Shown here: piece after piece, positions 1-8,842 of the stretch
How the letters are laid out: every line of letters begins with the position of its first letter
How positions within the stretch are numbered: the stretch's first letter is position 1
Assembly: GCA_910574865.1 (NCBI GenBank)
Contig: CAJTDN010000001.1
Coordinates: 1 to 64,000, forward strand
Source of the DNA: Lachnospiraceae bacterium
Lineage (GTDB): Bacteria; Bacillota; Clostridia; Lachnospirales; Lachnospiraceae
Reading direction: 5' to 3'
Length of the DNA stretch: 64,000 bases
Position numbers and translations under genes: made by a program
Notes under the pieces: generated by a model
Seen by the model: the letters and a program-made list of their open reading frames with translations, nothing else
Told to the model about the DNA's origin: nothing
Database searches by the model: none

Positions 1-121
1 AAGCAGAACTGAAAAGCATAAAAACAGGAATAAAGATTTTCATGTAGGTCATAAATGTAGGTATATTTTCTCAAAATCTCACAAACCGCATAAATACTGG
101 GAAACCAGCATAGTTACAGTA

Positions 122-149
122 AAAATGGAGCCGCTATGGCTCCATTTTA
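122..149 (-). terminator. Intrinsic terminator of the AraC gene
   Basis: A perfect hairpin (AAAATGGAGCC, 5-nt loop, GGCTCCATTTT) lies about 35 nt after the stop of the leftward AraC gene and ends in a T-run on the minus strand. The first 120 bases of the window are AT-rich and hold no gene I can support. Confidence 0.8.
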
Positions 150-184
150 GACCTTATAAGTGGCAAACTCGGGTGATACCATCT

Positions 185-1444
185 TTACATTTCAAATTCA
201 AGCGGCTTTTCAGGCCGTGAACTGTAACCGTCCCGCGCCCTCCATGCCTCCCTGTATTGCTTCGGCGTGCAGCCATATTGGCATTTGAAGGCGTTCTGGA
301 AATTGCTCTGGCTGGAAAAGCAAAGGTAGCCGCTGATTTCCAGGACGCTTTGGTTCGTGTACTTCAGCTGTTGGGCCGCCTCTTCCAATTTTACCCTTTT
401 GATAAAGTTTTTCAGCCCGAACCCCATCCTGCTTTTAAATTTATGCGACAAGTAATCGGGATTATATCCGAAGAACGCCGCGACTGAATGCACCGTGACC
501 GGGCAGTTCACATGCTCCCGCACATACTGGATTACCGTTTCCATCATGTGTCCCGCGTCCTTCTCCGCGCGGATGTCAAAAACCGCATGCACGTATTGTG
601 AAAACATGTCCATCAAAATCCCGTCTATCTGTCCGTCCGTAAAACTGTTTTCAACATTCCGTATGTAATTATCCGACAACCAAAGCGCCTTATTCGTGTC
701 CATCCCGCCCCGTATCGCCGCCCTGGAAAGTACCGTGACGGCGGAAACCGCAAGATTCTTTTTCTGCCGCAATGGCGACACGGCCACGGTCCCCATCGCA
801 AAATACGGTGCATTGCTTACAAATTTTTGAAATGCCCCCACGTCCCCCCGCTCGACGATTTTACAAATTTCCCGCTCAATTTCAATCGAATTGTTATGGT
901 ATCCGTACTCCCGTACCTCATAGTATTCGCCATATTGGTTCTTCCGCAGTTCGTCGGTTTCCACCTCGCCAAGCGCGTCAAAAAGCTCCTCCCCAACCCC
1001 CGGATTCAAAAAATGGTGCATCATCCGCAACGTTTGTTTCAGCCCCAGGGAAGAATCAATCGGTATACCTTTAAAAAAGGCATAGGTCAGTTTGTCATGT
1101 CCCGCGTCGAAATGGTATTCCTTGCTCATTTCCAAATAAATCTGACGGGAAAACGGCACCGAAAACTGGGGTCCCACAAGGAGCATATACTTGGAATCCG
1201 CAATCCGGATGGCGCCGAATCCTGCTGAAAAGGACGATGTCAGGAACAGGGCATTCTGGCCAGGCGCAAAATGAATGTTTTTCAAAACGGCCACCGGGTA
1301 ACAATATGCCTCCTGCTCTGGAAAGGCTTCTATAATCCCCATGTCACTATTTTTGCCGCCGTCATGATTCTCCACGATGTAAACGGGAATATGCAGCGCG
1401 TGGTACAAATAAGAACAATGCTCCTTTAACATTTCCAATGTCAT
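185..1444 (-). CDS. AraC-family transcriptional regulator with large N-terminal sensor domain
   Basis: Cytoplasmic DNA-binding regulator of 419 residues. The last ~100 residues form a typical AraC/XylS double helix-turn-helix (second helix region around FSSQSNFQNAFK, ending in CTPKQYREAW). The first ~290 residues form a sensor domain with no recognisable Cupin fold; it resembles the N-terminal domains of the AraC proteins at 61692 and 63542. The gene diverges from the GPH sugar transporter at 1588 with 143 bp between them, so regulation of that transporter by an oligosaccharide signal is likely (inference). The ATG at 1444 has a GAAAGAGAGGG-like Shine-Dalgarno. The effector is unknown. Confidence 0.9.
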   Translation of the reverse strand: MTLEMLKEHCSYLYHALHIPVYIVENHDGGKNSDMGIIEAFPEQEAYCYPVAVLKNIHFAPGQNALFLTSSFSAGFGAIRIADSKYMLLVGPQFSVPFSRQIYLEMSKEYHFDAGHDKLTYAFFKGIPIDSSLGLKQTLRMMHHFLNPGVGEELFDALGEVETDELRKNQYGEYYEVREYGYHNNSIEIEREICKIVERGDVGAFQKFVSNAPYFAMGTVAVSPLRQKKNLAVSAVTVLSRAAIRGGMDTNKALWLSDNYIRNVENSFTDGQIDGILMDMFSQYVHAVFDIRAEKDAGHMMETVIQYVREHVNCPVTVHSVAAFFGYNPDYLSHKFKSRMGFGLKNFIKRVKLEEAAQQLKYTNQSVLEISGYLCFSSQSNFQNAFKCQYGCTPKQYREAWRARDGYSSRPEKPLEFEM

Positions 1445-1587
1445 GATCCGCCCTCTCTTTCCTCCTGGTACAGTTTAGCAAACATCTAAGAAAAATGCAA
1501 TATTTTAGAAGAAAACGATAATCTCCGCCAGTTGAAAACGATTAAAATAGACATCATACGAACCATACGAAAGGGAGGAATTTTTAT

Positions 1588-3039
1588 ATGAAAGCGAAAA
1601 CAACACACACATATCCGTTAGACTTCAAAACGAAATTCGGTTTTTCCACCATGTGCTGGGTAAGCCAGGGCTGCTCCTCTTTCATGACCAGCCTGTTCAT
1701 GCTGTATTTGACCGACTACTCCGGCATCGGCGCGCTGGCCGTGACGCTCGGCACCGTGCTATTGCTTCTGGGCAGGGTCATCGACGCCGTGGACGACCCG
1801 CTCCAAGGCTGGATCATGGACAGTGCCAGACCGACAAAATTCGGCAAATACAAGCCGTTCATCATTATCAGCACGCTGCTCTCCGCCATTTCCGTCATCT
1901 GCTTGTTCGCGATGCCGGGGGCGGTGGCCAAAAATCCCGTGATGGTCGTCATATGGGTGATTCTTTTCTACCTGATGTACGACATCGGCGCGTCTTTTTA
2001 TGCGGAGAGGCCGCTGCTTCGGACGCTGACGTCCGACGGCAATGTCCGGGCCAAATTGATGGTCTACCCGCGCGTGTTCGGCATGCTGATTTCCGTTCCC
2101 TTCGCTTTCTTCATGGCCATGGTGGAAGGGCTGAACACAAAAGTCGGCAACATGCATGATTCTTTCGCCTACATGACCTTGATTATCATGATTCCCGCCA
2201 CGCTGATTTCCTTATTGGGCGTCGCGTGCGTGAAAGAAGGAAAGCACGCCTCGGAAGAAAAAGATGAGACAAAGCTTACGTTTAAAGATATCATAAACAT
2301 GTTCAAAACGAACAAAGCGCTGCTCGTCACAAAAGGCGCGGGTCTGTTCTCCGGCTTTATATGGACCCTGGTGTTCGCCACCACCACGTATTACATCAAA
2401 TGGGCTTACTGCGCGGATTTGACGACCGGCGCAGTAGACTCGCAAAAATTTGCCACTTACACGATGATCATGGGCGCGATGCAAATGCTCCCTTTCATGC
2501 TCGCGGCGGTCGTTTCCCCATGGATGATGAAAAAATTTTTCAAAGAGCCTGTTGATTTCTCCATATTCTCCCAACTGTCCTGCGCGGTGGCAGAAATTGC
2601 CATGTTCGTGTGCCATCTGCTGGGACTTTTGACACCGGCCGTCTTCTTTGTCCTGCTTTTTGTCGTCATGTTCACGATGGGACTCGGATTCGTGCCAGGC
2701 GGCGTTCTCGATTCGGAAGCAATGGACTATGGAATGTGGAAAACCAAAAAAGAAGTCAGCGGTTTATGCCAGGCCGTCGGCAATTTCTTAAGCAAGGCAC
2801 AAAGCGCCCTTTCCTCCGCATTGGTCGGCGTCATCCTGATTGCCATCGGCTACAAGGTCGACTCCGTGACGGACACTTATATCGGGGACTTGTCCGCGAT
2901 CCCGTCCATGCTCATCTGGTTCGTGGTCGTGCTTTCCCTCGCGCCGGCGGCCTTGAACATTATCGCGTCCGTCATTTTGAAATTCTATCCGGTGAAGGGC
3001 GAAGTCAAAAAACGCATGTACGAAGAATTAAATAACTAG
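1588..3039 (+). CDS. MFS sugar:cation symporter of the GPH (glycoside-pentoside-hexuronide) family
   Basis: Integral membrane transporter of 483 residues with about 12 hydrophobic segments. It shows the GPH loop signature near residues 62-85 (GRVIDAVDDPLQGWIMD followed by RPTKFGKYKPFI). GPH members import glycosides, pentosides or hexuronides with Na+ or H+. The start follows an AAAGGGAGGAA Shine-Dalgarno. It is divergent from the AraC gene at 185-1444, its probable regulator. The stop codon is part of the outer arm of palindromic element A1 (3036-3201). The substrate cannot be read from the sequence; the neighbouring catabolic gene is missing. Confidence 0.9.
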   Translation: MKAKTTHTYPLDFKTKFGFSTMCWVSQGCSSFMTSLFMLYLTDYSGIGALAVTLGTVLLLLGRVIDAVDDPLQGWIMDSARPTKFGKYKPFIIISTLLSAISVICLFAMPGAVAKNPVMVVIWVILFYLMYDIGASFYAERPLLRTLTSDGNVRAKLMVYPRVFGMLISVPFAFFMAMVEGLNTKVGNMHDSFAYMTLIIMIPATLISLLGVACVKEGKHASEEKDETKLTFKDIINMFKTNKALLVTKGAGLFSGFIWTLVFATTTYYIKWAYCADLTTGAVDSQKFATYTMIMGAMQMLPFMLAAVVSPWMMKKFFKEPVDFSIFSQLSCAVAEIAMFVCHLLGLLTPAVFFVLLFVVMFTMGLGFVPGGVLDSEAMDYGMWKTKKEVSGLCQAVGNFLSKAQSALSSALVGVILIAIGYKVDSVTDTYIGDLSAIPSMLIWFVVVLSLAPAALNIIASVILKFYPVKGEVKKRMYEELNN

Positions 3040-3201
3040 TGTACTGACACATTCATCTTTGAACTAACAGTGCCGAATATATCGTCTCTCTGCAAGGCGG
3101 CTGAACGAGGCGATGCGGTGGCATCGTTGAGTGAAGCCAACGCAACAGATGGCGATATAGGCGGTGCTGTTAGTTCGATTATGAACGTGTCAGTACACTA
3201 G
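3036..3201. repeat. Family A palindromic element, copy A1
   Basis: A 166-bp imperfect palindrome. Outer arms are GTGTACTGACAC / GTGTCAGTACAC bounded by CTAG on both sides, with inner arms GAACTAACAG / CTGTTAGTTC. They enclose a core at about 3090-3151 that is nearly identical to the cores at 49759-49820 and 51200-51261. The left end overlaps the stop codon of the transporter gene. The core contains a small hairpin, GATGC-GGTG-GCATC. The long stem may also work as a transcription terminator, but it lacks a clear T-run. Confidence 0.8.
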
Positions 3202-3352
3202 TATGGTCCAAGCAGACATTCTCCTTAGGGGGAGTGTCTGCCCGGCCATTGGCCGGGAGGATTTTTGCCGATTCGCGCACGGCAAACGCATGAGTAAATA
3301 AATTGTGAACACGCTCTTTTTCTGGTAAAATAAAAGAAAAGGGGCGTTGAAT

Positions 3353-3505
3353 ATGGATGAATTGTTACAAGGGATGGAATACATGGAAGACATCCGCCAA
3401 CAGAGTAAAGTCAGGCATTCCCTGAAGGATATTCTGGTCATTGTATTGTTCGCTACTCTGGCAAATGCAGATGACTGGGTGGAAATGGCCCTATTTGCGG
3501 TATAA
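3353..3505 (+). pseudogene. N-terminal remnant of an ISAs1-type transposase
   Basis: A 50-codon ORF (MDELLQGMEYMEDIRQQSKV, then RHSLKDILVIVLFATLANAD and DWVEMALF) matches the conserved start of ISAs1/H-repeat-associated transposases, which run to about 370 residues. It stops at codon 51 and the DDE catalytic domain is absent, so this is a dead insertion-sequence end. From 3202 to 3352 there is a short inverted repeat (GGCCATTGGCCGG) and no gene. From 3506 to 3619 the sequence is AT-rich, possibly further insertion-sequence debris. Confidence 0.65.
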
Positions 3506-3619
3506 TGTACCCATAGATGTGGACATAAATTTTGACCCCAACATCTTAAAATGTGGCAAAAATAAAATTGGGTAAGGAGAACCGTTCATGCGTTTGTCGT
3601 GCGATTCGCGTTTTTTTCG

Positions 3620-3648
3620 TTGTTTTTTTCCCGCATTAATGTTATAAT
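3620..3648 (+). promoter_or_regulatory. Sigma-A-type promoter of the S1-domain gene
   Basis: TTGTTT, a 17-nt spacer and TATAAT. The predicted leader is about 120 nt and contains an inverted repeat (GGCCAAAAC / GTTTTGCC) upstream of the start at 3777. Confidence 0.5.
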
Positions 3649-3776
3649 AGCCGGAAAGGGCAGATTCAGGCGGCCAAAACTCAACATTCGCCGGTTTTGC
3701 CCGTGCATGTCGGCAGGATTTATCTGTTTTTCTGTCAGCATGTAAAAACAGAAAGAAAATGTCAGAGGTGTAAGGT

Positions 3777-4676
3777 ATGAGCGAAGAGATGAAAATGGAA
3801 GAAGTTACAACAAACACGGAAGCACCCGTTTCCACAGACGAGGGGACACAGGCCGTCCAGACGGCGGAGGCGGCCCCCGCACAAGAAGCCGCGGCCACAA
3901 ACGAGGACGTGGCGGCCCCGGTAGTCGAGGAAACGGCCCCCGCGGCAAAAGCCGAGGAAGCCGCACCGACAGAAAACGCACAAGATTCGGCAACCGAAGC
4001 CGCGAAAAATGATGCGGAAAAACCGGTGGAAAGCATGGCGGATTACGAGGATCATTTTGACGATGCCAACCCTTGGAACAAGGTGGTTGAATATATGAAC
4101 GAGAAGACGGTACTTCCGGTCAAGATTGAAGGCGTGGTAAACGGGGGCGTGATTGCCATGGTGGAAGGTCTGCGCGGATTCATCCCGGCCTCCAAACTGT
4201 CCTTGTCCTATATCGAGGATTTGGAGACCTATCTTTTGAAGGATGTCGAGGTGCAGGTCATCGACGTGGACCAGGCCAAGAACCGCCTGATTCTCTCCGC
4301 CCGCGACATTTTGCGGTCGAAGGAGCGCAAGGCCCGCAAGGAGCGGATTAACAGCGTGAAAATCGGCACCGTGATGGAAGGCGTCGTCGAGACGTTGAAA
4401 GATTACGGCGCGTTTATCAAGCTGGAAGACGGCTTGTCCGGCCTCGTGCACGTGTCACAGATTTCCACCAAGCGCGTGAACCAGCCGTCCGACGTGTTGA
4501 AGGTCGGCGACGCGGTGAAGGTAAAAGTCATCGCCATCAAGGAAGGGAAAATCAGCCTGAGCATGAAGGTGCTGGAGGAAAAAGAAGAAGAAGCGCCGGT
4601 GGAGAAGGTCGTGATTCCGAAAGCGGAAAAAATCAGCACCAACCTGGGCGACCTGCTCAAGGGCATCAAGCTGTGA
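3777..4676 (+). CDS. S1 RNA-binding domain protein (ribosomal protein S1-like, two S1 repeats)
   Basis: Soluble protein of 299 residues. Residues 1-85 are Ala/Glu/Thr-rich, acidic and likely disordered. Two S1 (OB-fold) repeats follow at about 108-178 (KIEGVVNGGVIAMVEGLRGF) and 198-265 (GTVMEGVVETLKDYGAFIKL). It resembles short clostridial proteins labelled 30S ribosomal protein S1, but genuine RpsA has four to six repeats. A role in mRNA binding or translation initiation is likely. It is a single-gene unit with its own promoter and a strong terminator. The repetitive N-terminus is GC-rich and low in complexity. Confidence 0.85.
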   Translation: MSEEMKMEEVTTNTEAPVSTDEGTQAVQTAEAAPAQEAAATNEDVAAPVVEETAPAAKAEEAAPTENAQDSATEAAKNDAEKPVESMADYEDHFDDANPWNKVVEYMNEKTVLPVKIEGVVNGGVIAMVEGLRGFIPASKLSLSYIEDLETYLLKDVEVQVIDVDQAKNRLILSARDILRSKERKARKERINSVKIGTVMEGVVETLKDYGAFIKLEDGLSGLVHVSQISTKRVNQPSDVLKVGDAVKVKVIAIKEGKISLSMKVLEEKEEEAPVEKVVIPKAEKISTNLGDLLKGIKL

Positions 4677-4753
4677 CACTGGCCGCCATATCCAAATAGC
4701 GACAACACTTCACGTGAACCATACGGTTAATCAATAGGCAGCTTACGAAAATC

Positions 4754-4798
4754 AAAGGACTTGCAAACCGGCACTCTGCCAACCTGCAAGTCCTTTTT
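4754..4798 (+). terminator. Intrinsic terminator of the S1-domain gene
   Basis: Perfect stem AAGGACTTGCA / TGCAAGTCCTT followed by a T-run, 78 nt after the stop codon. Confidence 0.85.
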
Positions 4799-4848
4799 CA
4801 TATCATAGGAAACCGCGTTCCCTAATCTTACATTTTCTTCACTTTCGC

Positions 4849-4960
4849 CTACTTTTCAAAAAACGCGATACCATAATAGGGCACTTGTTCATAGCCGCGC
4901 AGCCCCCTGGCGTACTTTTCCCTGGCAATCTGACGAATTGCCTTGCACGAAGCAATCGAC
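4849..4960 (-). pseudogene. C-terminal fragment of an AAA-ATPase/PD-(D/E)XK family protein
   Basis: Between two stop codons the minus strand encodes about 37 residues ending AREKYARGLRGYEQ, VPYYGIAFFEK. This resembles the conserved end of the clostridial/Bacteroides AAA-ATPase-like nuclease-domain family (QI..K.YA..L, then YGIAF); compare the copy at 20371-20994. It is a gene relic with no start codon. Confidence 0.45.
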
Positions 4961-5004
4961 TTTTACTCGTGGTGGTGTCGCCGTGGGGCGACATGGGTGT
5001 TTTG

Positions 5005-5172
5005 TTACAATCCACGATCCTTTTTGTCCGCCTCCATGTGGCAATGCCCGCCGCAATACTTGCAGTCCCCGCCGCACTGGATGGACTTTCCGTTCCTCTT
5101 ATCCTTAACCATCGACCGGATGACCAATGCGACCACCACGGCCAACGCAGCCCCGACCAAAAACGTTCCCAT
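5005..5172 (-). CDS. FeoB-associated Cys-rich membrane protein
   Basis: A 55-residue protein. One N-terminal membrane helix (TFLVGAALAVVVALVI, residues 3-18) is followed by a basic stretch and a cysteine/histidine cluster (CGGDCKYCGGHCH, residues 33-45). This is the pattern of the small FeoB-associated Cys-rich proteins found 3' of feoB in Firmicutes. It lies 124 nt downstream of feoB on the same strand. The family probably assists Fe(II) transfer or FeoB assembly; the mechanism is not established. A short GC hairpin (GTCGCC / GGCGAC) follows the stop. Confidence 0.8.
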   Translation of the reverse strand: MGTFLVGAALAVVVALVIRSMVKDKRNGKSIQCGGDCKYCGGHCHMEADKKDRGL

Positions 5173-5296
5173 GTTTACCGCCTCCGTTCTTCCAATTCAC
5201 AGTATGATTCATAACGGCCCGGCTTTCACCGAACCGTCATCACTTTTCTAAGCATAACCAATTTTAACAGTTTCCACGTCTGTTTTCAAGGCCAAA

Positions 5297-7453
5297 TCAC
5301 TTCGCCGGACGCGCCATGCGCGCCGTCCCCGTAAACTTCAAAGTCGTGCTTTCCTTATACGGCCTGAAAAGCAGGTAGAAGAACCCGGCAATAACCAGTA
5401 CCGACACGACCACGCCGATGCCGAACCCGCCGCCCGTAAGCAACGTGCCGACATGGTAGATGCAAAACGCCGAGAGCCAGGCCAGGCCGGTCTGCCAGCC
5501 AATCGCGAACCACGTCCACTTCGCGCTATTCATCTCGCGCTTGATAGCCCCGATGGCCGCGAAGCACGGCGCGCACAACAAGTTGAACACGAGGAAGGAA
5601 TAAGCCGCTACCGGAGTCATGGTCGCCGCCAAATTTCCCCAGATTTCGTCGCCGTTTTCCGCCACCTCGGCGAACCCGTACAAGATACCCATCGTTCCGA
5701 CCACGTTTTCCTTGGCAATCAGACCGGTCATGGCCGCCACCGACATCTTCCAGTCCCCCCAGCCAAGCGGCGCGAAAATCGGGGCCAGAATGCCGCCAAG
5801 CGATGCCAGGAGGCTCTCTTCCAGCTCGACCGGGCCGAACCCTTCCGCGCCGAAGCCATAAGCCTGCAAAAACCACAACACGATGGTGGACAAAAGGATG
5901 ATTGTCCCCGCCTTCTTGATGAACGACCAGCCACGCTCCCACATGCTGCGCAAAATGCTTCCGATGGTCGGGAGATGGTAGGCCGGAAGTTCCATGACGA
6001 ACGGTGCCGGATCCCCCGCGAACATTTTCGTCTTTTTCAAAATGATGCCGGAGCAGATAATCGCCGCCATTCCCACGAAATACGCGCTCGGAGCCACCCA
6101 CGGCGCCCCCCCGAACAGCGCGCCCGCAATCAACCCGATAATCGGCAGCTTCGCGCTACAAGGGATGAACGTCGTCGTCATGACGGTCATCTTGCGGTCA
6201 CGGTCATTTTCAATCGTGCGCGACGCCATGATACCCGGAACCCCGCAGCCCGTGCCAATCAGCATCGGGATAAAGGATTTTCCAGACAACCCGAACTTGC
6301 GGAAAATACGGTCCATGATAAACGCCACGCGTGCCATATACCCGCACCCCTCCAGGAACGCCAAAAAGAAAAACAATACCAGCATCTGCGGCACGAACCC
6401 AAGCACCGCGCCCACGCCCGCGATGATGCCGTCCAAAATCAGGCTCGAAAGCCACTGTGCGCATCCGATTGTGGTCAAGAACCCTTCCACCGCCGGAGGA
6501 ATGATTTCGCCAAACAGCACGTCGTTCGTCCAGTCCGTGGCAATCCCGCCCACCGTCGATATCGACACATAGTAAACAAGCCACATGACCGCCGCGAAAA
6601 TCGGCAACGCGAGCACGCGGTGCGTCACGATTTTGTCAATCCGGTCGGAAAGCGTCAGCTTTTCCCCGCCCTGGTTCTTGGTGCAGCATTCCCCGATAAT
6701 CGAAGAAATGTACACGTACCGCTCATTGGTGATGATACTTTCCGTATCATCATCCATCGCCTCCTCCAGCGCGGCGATATCGGCGGACACGTCCGGCAGG
6801 CCGGCCCCGAGCAGGGTTTCCATCTTGTCATCACGCTCCAAGAGCTTGATGGCGAAGAACCTCTTCTGTTCCTCGCGAACCCGGTTTCCAAGCTTACGCT
6901 CCACGTTCGCGATGGTCTCTTCCACCGCGTCGGCAAATCCCCTGATCGGCTTGGCGGCTTTTCCCGTGTTCGCGATTTTAACCGCCCTCTCGGCCGCCTC
7001 CGGCACGCCGTCACCCTTCAGGGCGGAAATTTCCACGACCTCGCATCCCAGCTTTTTCGCCAATTTGTCCGTATGTATCACGTCGCCGTTCTTTCGCACC
7101 ACGTCCATCATGTTCACCGCGACAACCACGGGAATCCCCAGTTCCAAAAGCTGCGTGGACAAATACAGGTTCCGCTCGATGTTCGTGCCGTCGACGATAT
7201 TCAAAATCGCGTCCGGCCTCTCGTTAATCAGGTAATTCCTCGCCACCACTTCTTCCAGCGTGTACGGGGACAAGGAATAGATTCCCGGCAAGTCCATGAT
7301 GACGACTTCCTTGTTCCCTTTCAGTTTCCCTTCCTTTTTCTCGACCGTGACCCCCGGCCAGTTCCCGACATACTGGTTCGCCCCCGTCAAGGCGTTGAAC
7401 AGCGTGGTCTTCCCGCTGTTCGGATTTCCCGCCAGTGCAATCTTAATTGCCAT
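5297..7453 (-). CDS. feoB: Ferrous iron transport protein B (GTPase-coupled Fe2+ permease)
   Basis: Inner-membrane Fe(II) transporter of 718 residues, normal length for the family. The N-terminal G domain shows G1 GNPNSGKTT (residues 9-17), G3 DLPG near 54, and G4 NMMD near 115. A helical GDI-like region follows, then about eight transmembrane segments from residue ~280. The first Gate motif is seen as GCGVPGIMASRT, followed by the conserved TTFIPCSAKLP. The start has an AGGAGG Shine-Dalgarno. A DtxR-box-like palindrome lies 26 nt upstream. Operon order is feoA, feoA, feoB, small Cys-rich protein. Confidence 0.97.
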   Translation of the reverse strand: MAIKIALAGNPNSGKTTLFNALTGANQYVGNWPGVTVEKKEGKLKGNKEVVIMDLPGIYSLSPYTLEEVVARNYLINERPDAILNIVDGTNIERNLYLSTQLLELGIPVVVAVNMMDVVRKNGDVIHTDKLAKKLGCEVVEISALKGDGVPEAAERAVKIANTGKAAKPIRGFADAVEETIANVERKLGNRVREEQKRFFAIKLLERDDKMETLLGAGLPDVSADIAALEEAMDDDTESIITNERYVYISSIIGECCTKNQGGEKLTLSDRIDKIVTHRVLALPIFAAVMWLVYYVSISTVGGIATDWTNDVLFGEIIPPAVEGFLTTIGCAQWLSSLILDGIIAGVGAVLGFVPQMLVLFFFLAFLEGCGYMARVAFIMDRIFRKFGLSGKSFIPMLIGTGCGVPGIMASRTIENDRDRKMTVMTTTFIPCSAKLPIIGLIAGALFGGAPWVAPSAYFVGMAAIICSGIILKKTKMFAGDPAPFVMELPAYHLPTIGSILRSMWERGWSFIKKAGTIILLSTIVLWFLQAYGFGAEGFGPVELEESLLASLGGILAPIFAPLGWGDWKMSVAAMTGLIAKENVVGTMGILYGFAEVAENGDEIWGNLAATMTPVAAYSFLVFNLLCAPCFAAIGAIKREMNSAKWTWFAIGWQTGLAWLSAFCIYHVGTLLTGGGFGIGVVVSVLVIAGFFYLLFRPYKESTTLKFTGTARMARPAK

Positions 7454-7478
7454 TTCGTTTCAACCTCCTAATATGTAT

Positions 7479-7492
7479 TAGCTTTAGCTAAC
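7479..7492. promoter_or_regulatory. DtxR/IdeR-box-like palindrome upstream of feoB
   Basis: TTAGCTTTAGCTAA fits the TTAG-N6-CTAA core of DtxR/IdeR operators, as does the site over the feoA promoter. It lies between the second feoA and feoB, 26 nt before the feoB start. Confidence 0.45.
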
Positions 7493-7576
7493 CCTCATCT
7501 TGAAAAAATGTCCGCTTCACCGGACGACGCCACTTCCTAACCGCCTTTCTTCGCATGACACGACGTTTCCGAGCGG

Positions 7577-7798
7577 TCACTCCACCAAAATCATTTCCGC
7601 GTCCGCCTTGCGCACGGACAACTCGTATCCCCGCACCGTGACCTCCACCGGGTCGCCGAGCGGCGCCACCTTCCTCATGTACACGTCCACCCCTTTGGTA
7701 ATCCCCATGTCCATAATCCTTCTCTTCACCGGCCCCTCGCCGGCCAGTTTTACCACCTTCGCTGTCTCCCCGCAGGCAATGTCCTTCAACGTCCTCAT
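7577..7798 (-). CDS. feoA: FeoA domain protein (second copy)
   Basis: A 73-residue SH3-like FeoA domain: start MRTLKDIACGETAKVVKLAG, then RRIMDMGITKGVDVYMRKV and the closing VRGYELSVRKADAEMILV. FeoA proteins are cytosolic and stimulate or stabilise FeoB. Start supported by AAGGAGG. It lies 83 nt downstream of the first feoA and 123 nt upstream of feoB. Confidence 0.93.
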   Translation of the reverse strand: MRTLKDIACGETAKVVKLAGEGPVKRRIMDMGITKGVDVYMRKVAPLGDPVEVTVRGYELSVRKADAEMILVE

Positions 7799-7881
7799 CT
7801 TTACCTCCTTCTCGCGGCGCGTCTTCTCAAAACCGCGACCTTTTCAGCCTCATGCCAGGCCGTTTTAACACCGTTTCCTTT

Positions 7882-8091
7882 TCATACCAGGATTTTATTG
7901 GCCATGTCCTTGCCAATCGCCACACGCGAATCTTTCACGTTCACAATCAGGTTTCCCGCGATTTCCGATACTACCGTGACGACACCGCCGGTTACGAATC
8001 CAAGGTTCTCCAGAAAACGCCTGGTCTCCTCCTTGCCCCCGACACGGCGGATAATGTTTTCCTCTCCGGCTTTTACCATCGATAATGGCAT
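7882..8091 (-). CDS. feoA: FeoA domain protein (first copy)
   Basis: A 69-residue FeoA domain (MPLSMVKAGEENIIRRVGG, then ETRRFLENLGFVTGGVVTVV and a closing VNVKDSRVAIGKDMANKILV). I chose the ATG at 8091 because MPLSMV is the usual family start and a GAGG Shine-Dalgarno lies 9 nt upstream; in-frame ATG 8097 and TTG 8100 are alternatives. Two tandem feoA genes before feoB are common in Clostridia. It is the first gene of the operon, 63 nt after the predicted -10. Confidence 0.92.
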   Translation of the reverse strand: MPLSMVKAGEENIIRRVGGKEETRRFLENLGFVTGGVVTVVSEIAGNLIVNVKDSRVAIGKDMANKILV

Positions 8092-8146
8092 AAACATCAA
8101 CCTCTTTCTTTTAAAAGTAAATGAAATTTCGGAATCCTTTCATTTC

Positions 8147-8182
8147 AATAGTTAGTATACGCTAACTATTGTGAGTTGTCAA
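8147..8182 (-). promoter_or_regulatory. feo operon promoter overlapped by a DtxR-like operator
   Basis: On the minus strand TTGACA (8177-8182), a 17-nt spacer and TATACT (8154-8159) form a near-consensus promoter for feoA. The -10 box lies inside a perfect 9-bp inverted repeat (AATAGTTAG / CTAACTATT, 6-nt spacer, 8147-8170) containing TTAG-N6-CTAA. Metal-dependent repression by the adjacent DtxR-like protein is the simplest reading. Confidence 0.75.
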
Positions 8183-8204
8183 GTACCAAATGTGAAAATC
8201 TGAC

Positions 8205-8270
8205 GTTACTTCAGCCCCGTGCCAATCAACCGCTGATTGGCACGGAGAATGTACGTAAATCCGGTCGATT
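8205..8270. repeat. Family B palindromic element, partial copy B1
   Basis: Begins with GTTAC and contains the hairpin CCGTGCCAATCA / TGATTGGCACGG (8217-8245), then the linker GTACGTAAATC seen in the other copies. It sits in the feo/DtxR divergent region, upstream of the DtxR-like gene. Confidence 0.6.
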
Positions 8271-8340
8271 TTATAATTGCCTTGTAGGGGATTTTGAGCT
8301 ATAATGGGGATATCGATGAGATGAATCAGGAGGTTTTTTC

Positions 8341-8709
8341 ATGCATACAAATACGAATGAATCCGCGGAAAATTATTTGGAAACCATATTAATCCTTGGC
8401 AATTCCCACCCGGTCGTGCGCTCCGTCGACATCGCCGCCGAGCTGGGTTTCAAGAAGTCCAGCGTCAGTGTCGCCATGAAGAAACTGCGGGAAGCAAGGC
8501 AGATTACCGTCACACCCGAAGGTTTTATTTATTTGACGGATTCTGGGCGGGAATTGGCGGAACGCATTTACGAGCGCCATTTGCTGCTCTCCTCATGGCT
8601 CATAAGCCTCGGCGTGGATTCCGAGGTGGCCACCATGGACGCATGCCGCATCGAACACGTCATCAGCGCGGAAAGCTTTGAGGCAATCAAGAAATTCGTG
8701 AAAAACTAA
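8341..8709 (+). CDS. DtxR/MntR-family metal-dependent repressor
   Basis: A 122-residue regulator. An N-terminal winged helix-turn-helix (about 5-65; VDIAAELGFKKSSVSVAMKK) is followed by the metal-binding dimerisation domain (about 66-122), with no SH3 domain. The DACRIEH motif near residue 100 supplies Cys-x2-Glu-His. This is the DtxR (iron) form; MntR has Glu in place of the Cys. It is divergent from feoAAB, whose promoter carries a matching operator, so it is probably the iron-responsive feo repressor. Start supported by AGGAGG. Confidence 0.9.
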   Translation: MHTNTNESAENYLETILILGNSHPVVRSVDIAAELGFKKSSVSVAMKKLREARQITVTPEGFIYLTDSGRELAERIYERHLLLSSWLISLGVDSEVATMDACRIEHVISAESFEAIKKFVKN

Positions 8710-8842
8710 AAAAGGGGCTGTCGCGCCAAGCGCGGTCGCCTTGGCGACGTGTTTCTTCTCGCGCTTGTGCGCATCCCCCGGAGGTTTTGCGTGTCTATGG
8801 GAACGAAGTTTCCTATGACACAAGAAAAATAGGATAATCCAA

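Noticed and set aside
3353-3505. A complete insertion sequence
   Set aside because: Only 50 codons of the transposase remain and no terminal inverted repeats or target duplications could be paired around it.
5453-7471. A 672-codon plus-strand frame opposite feoB
   Set aside because: It is an antisense shadow of feoB, Arg/His-rich with no domain and no ribosome-binding site.
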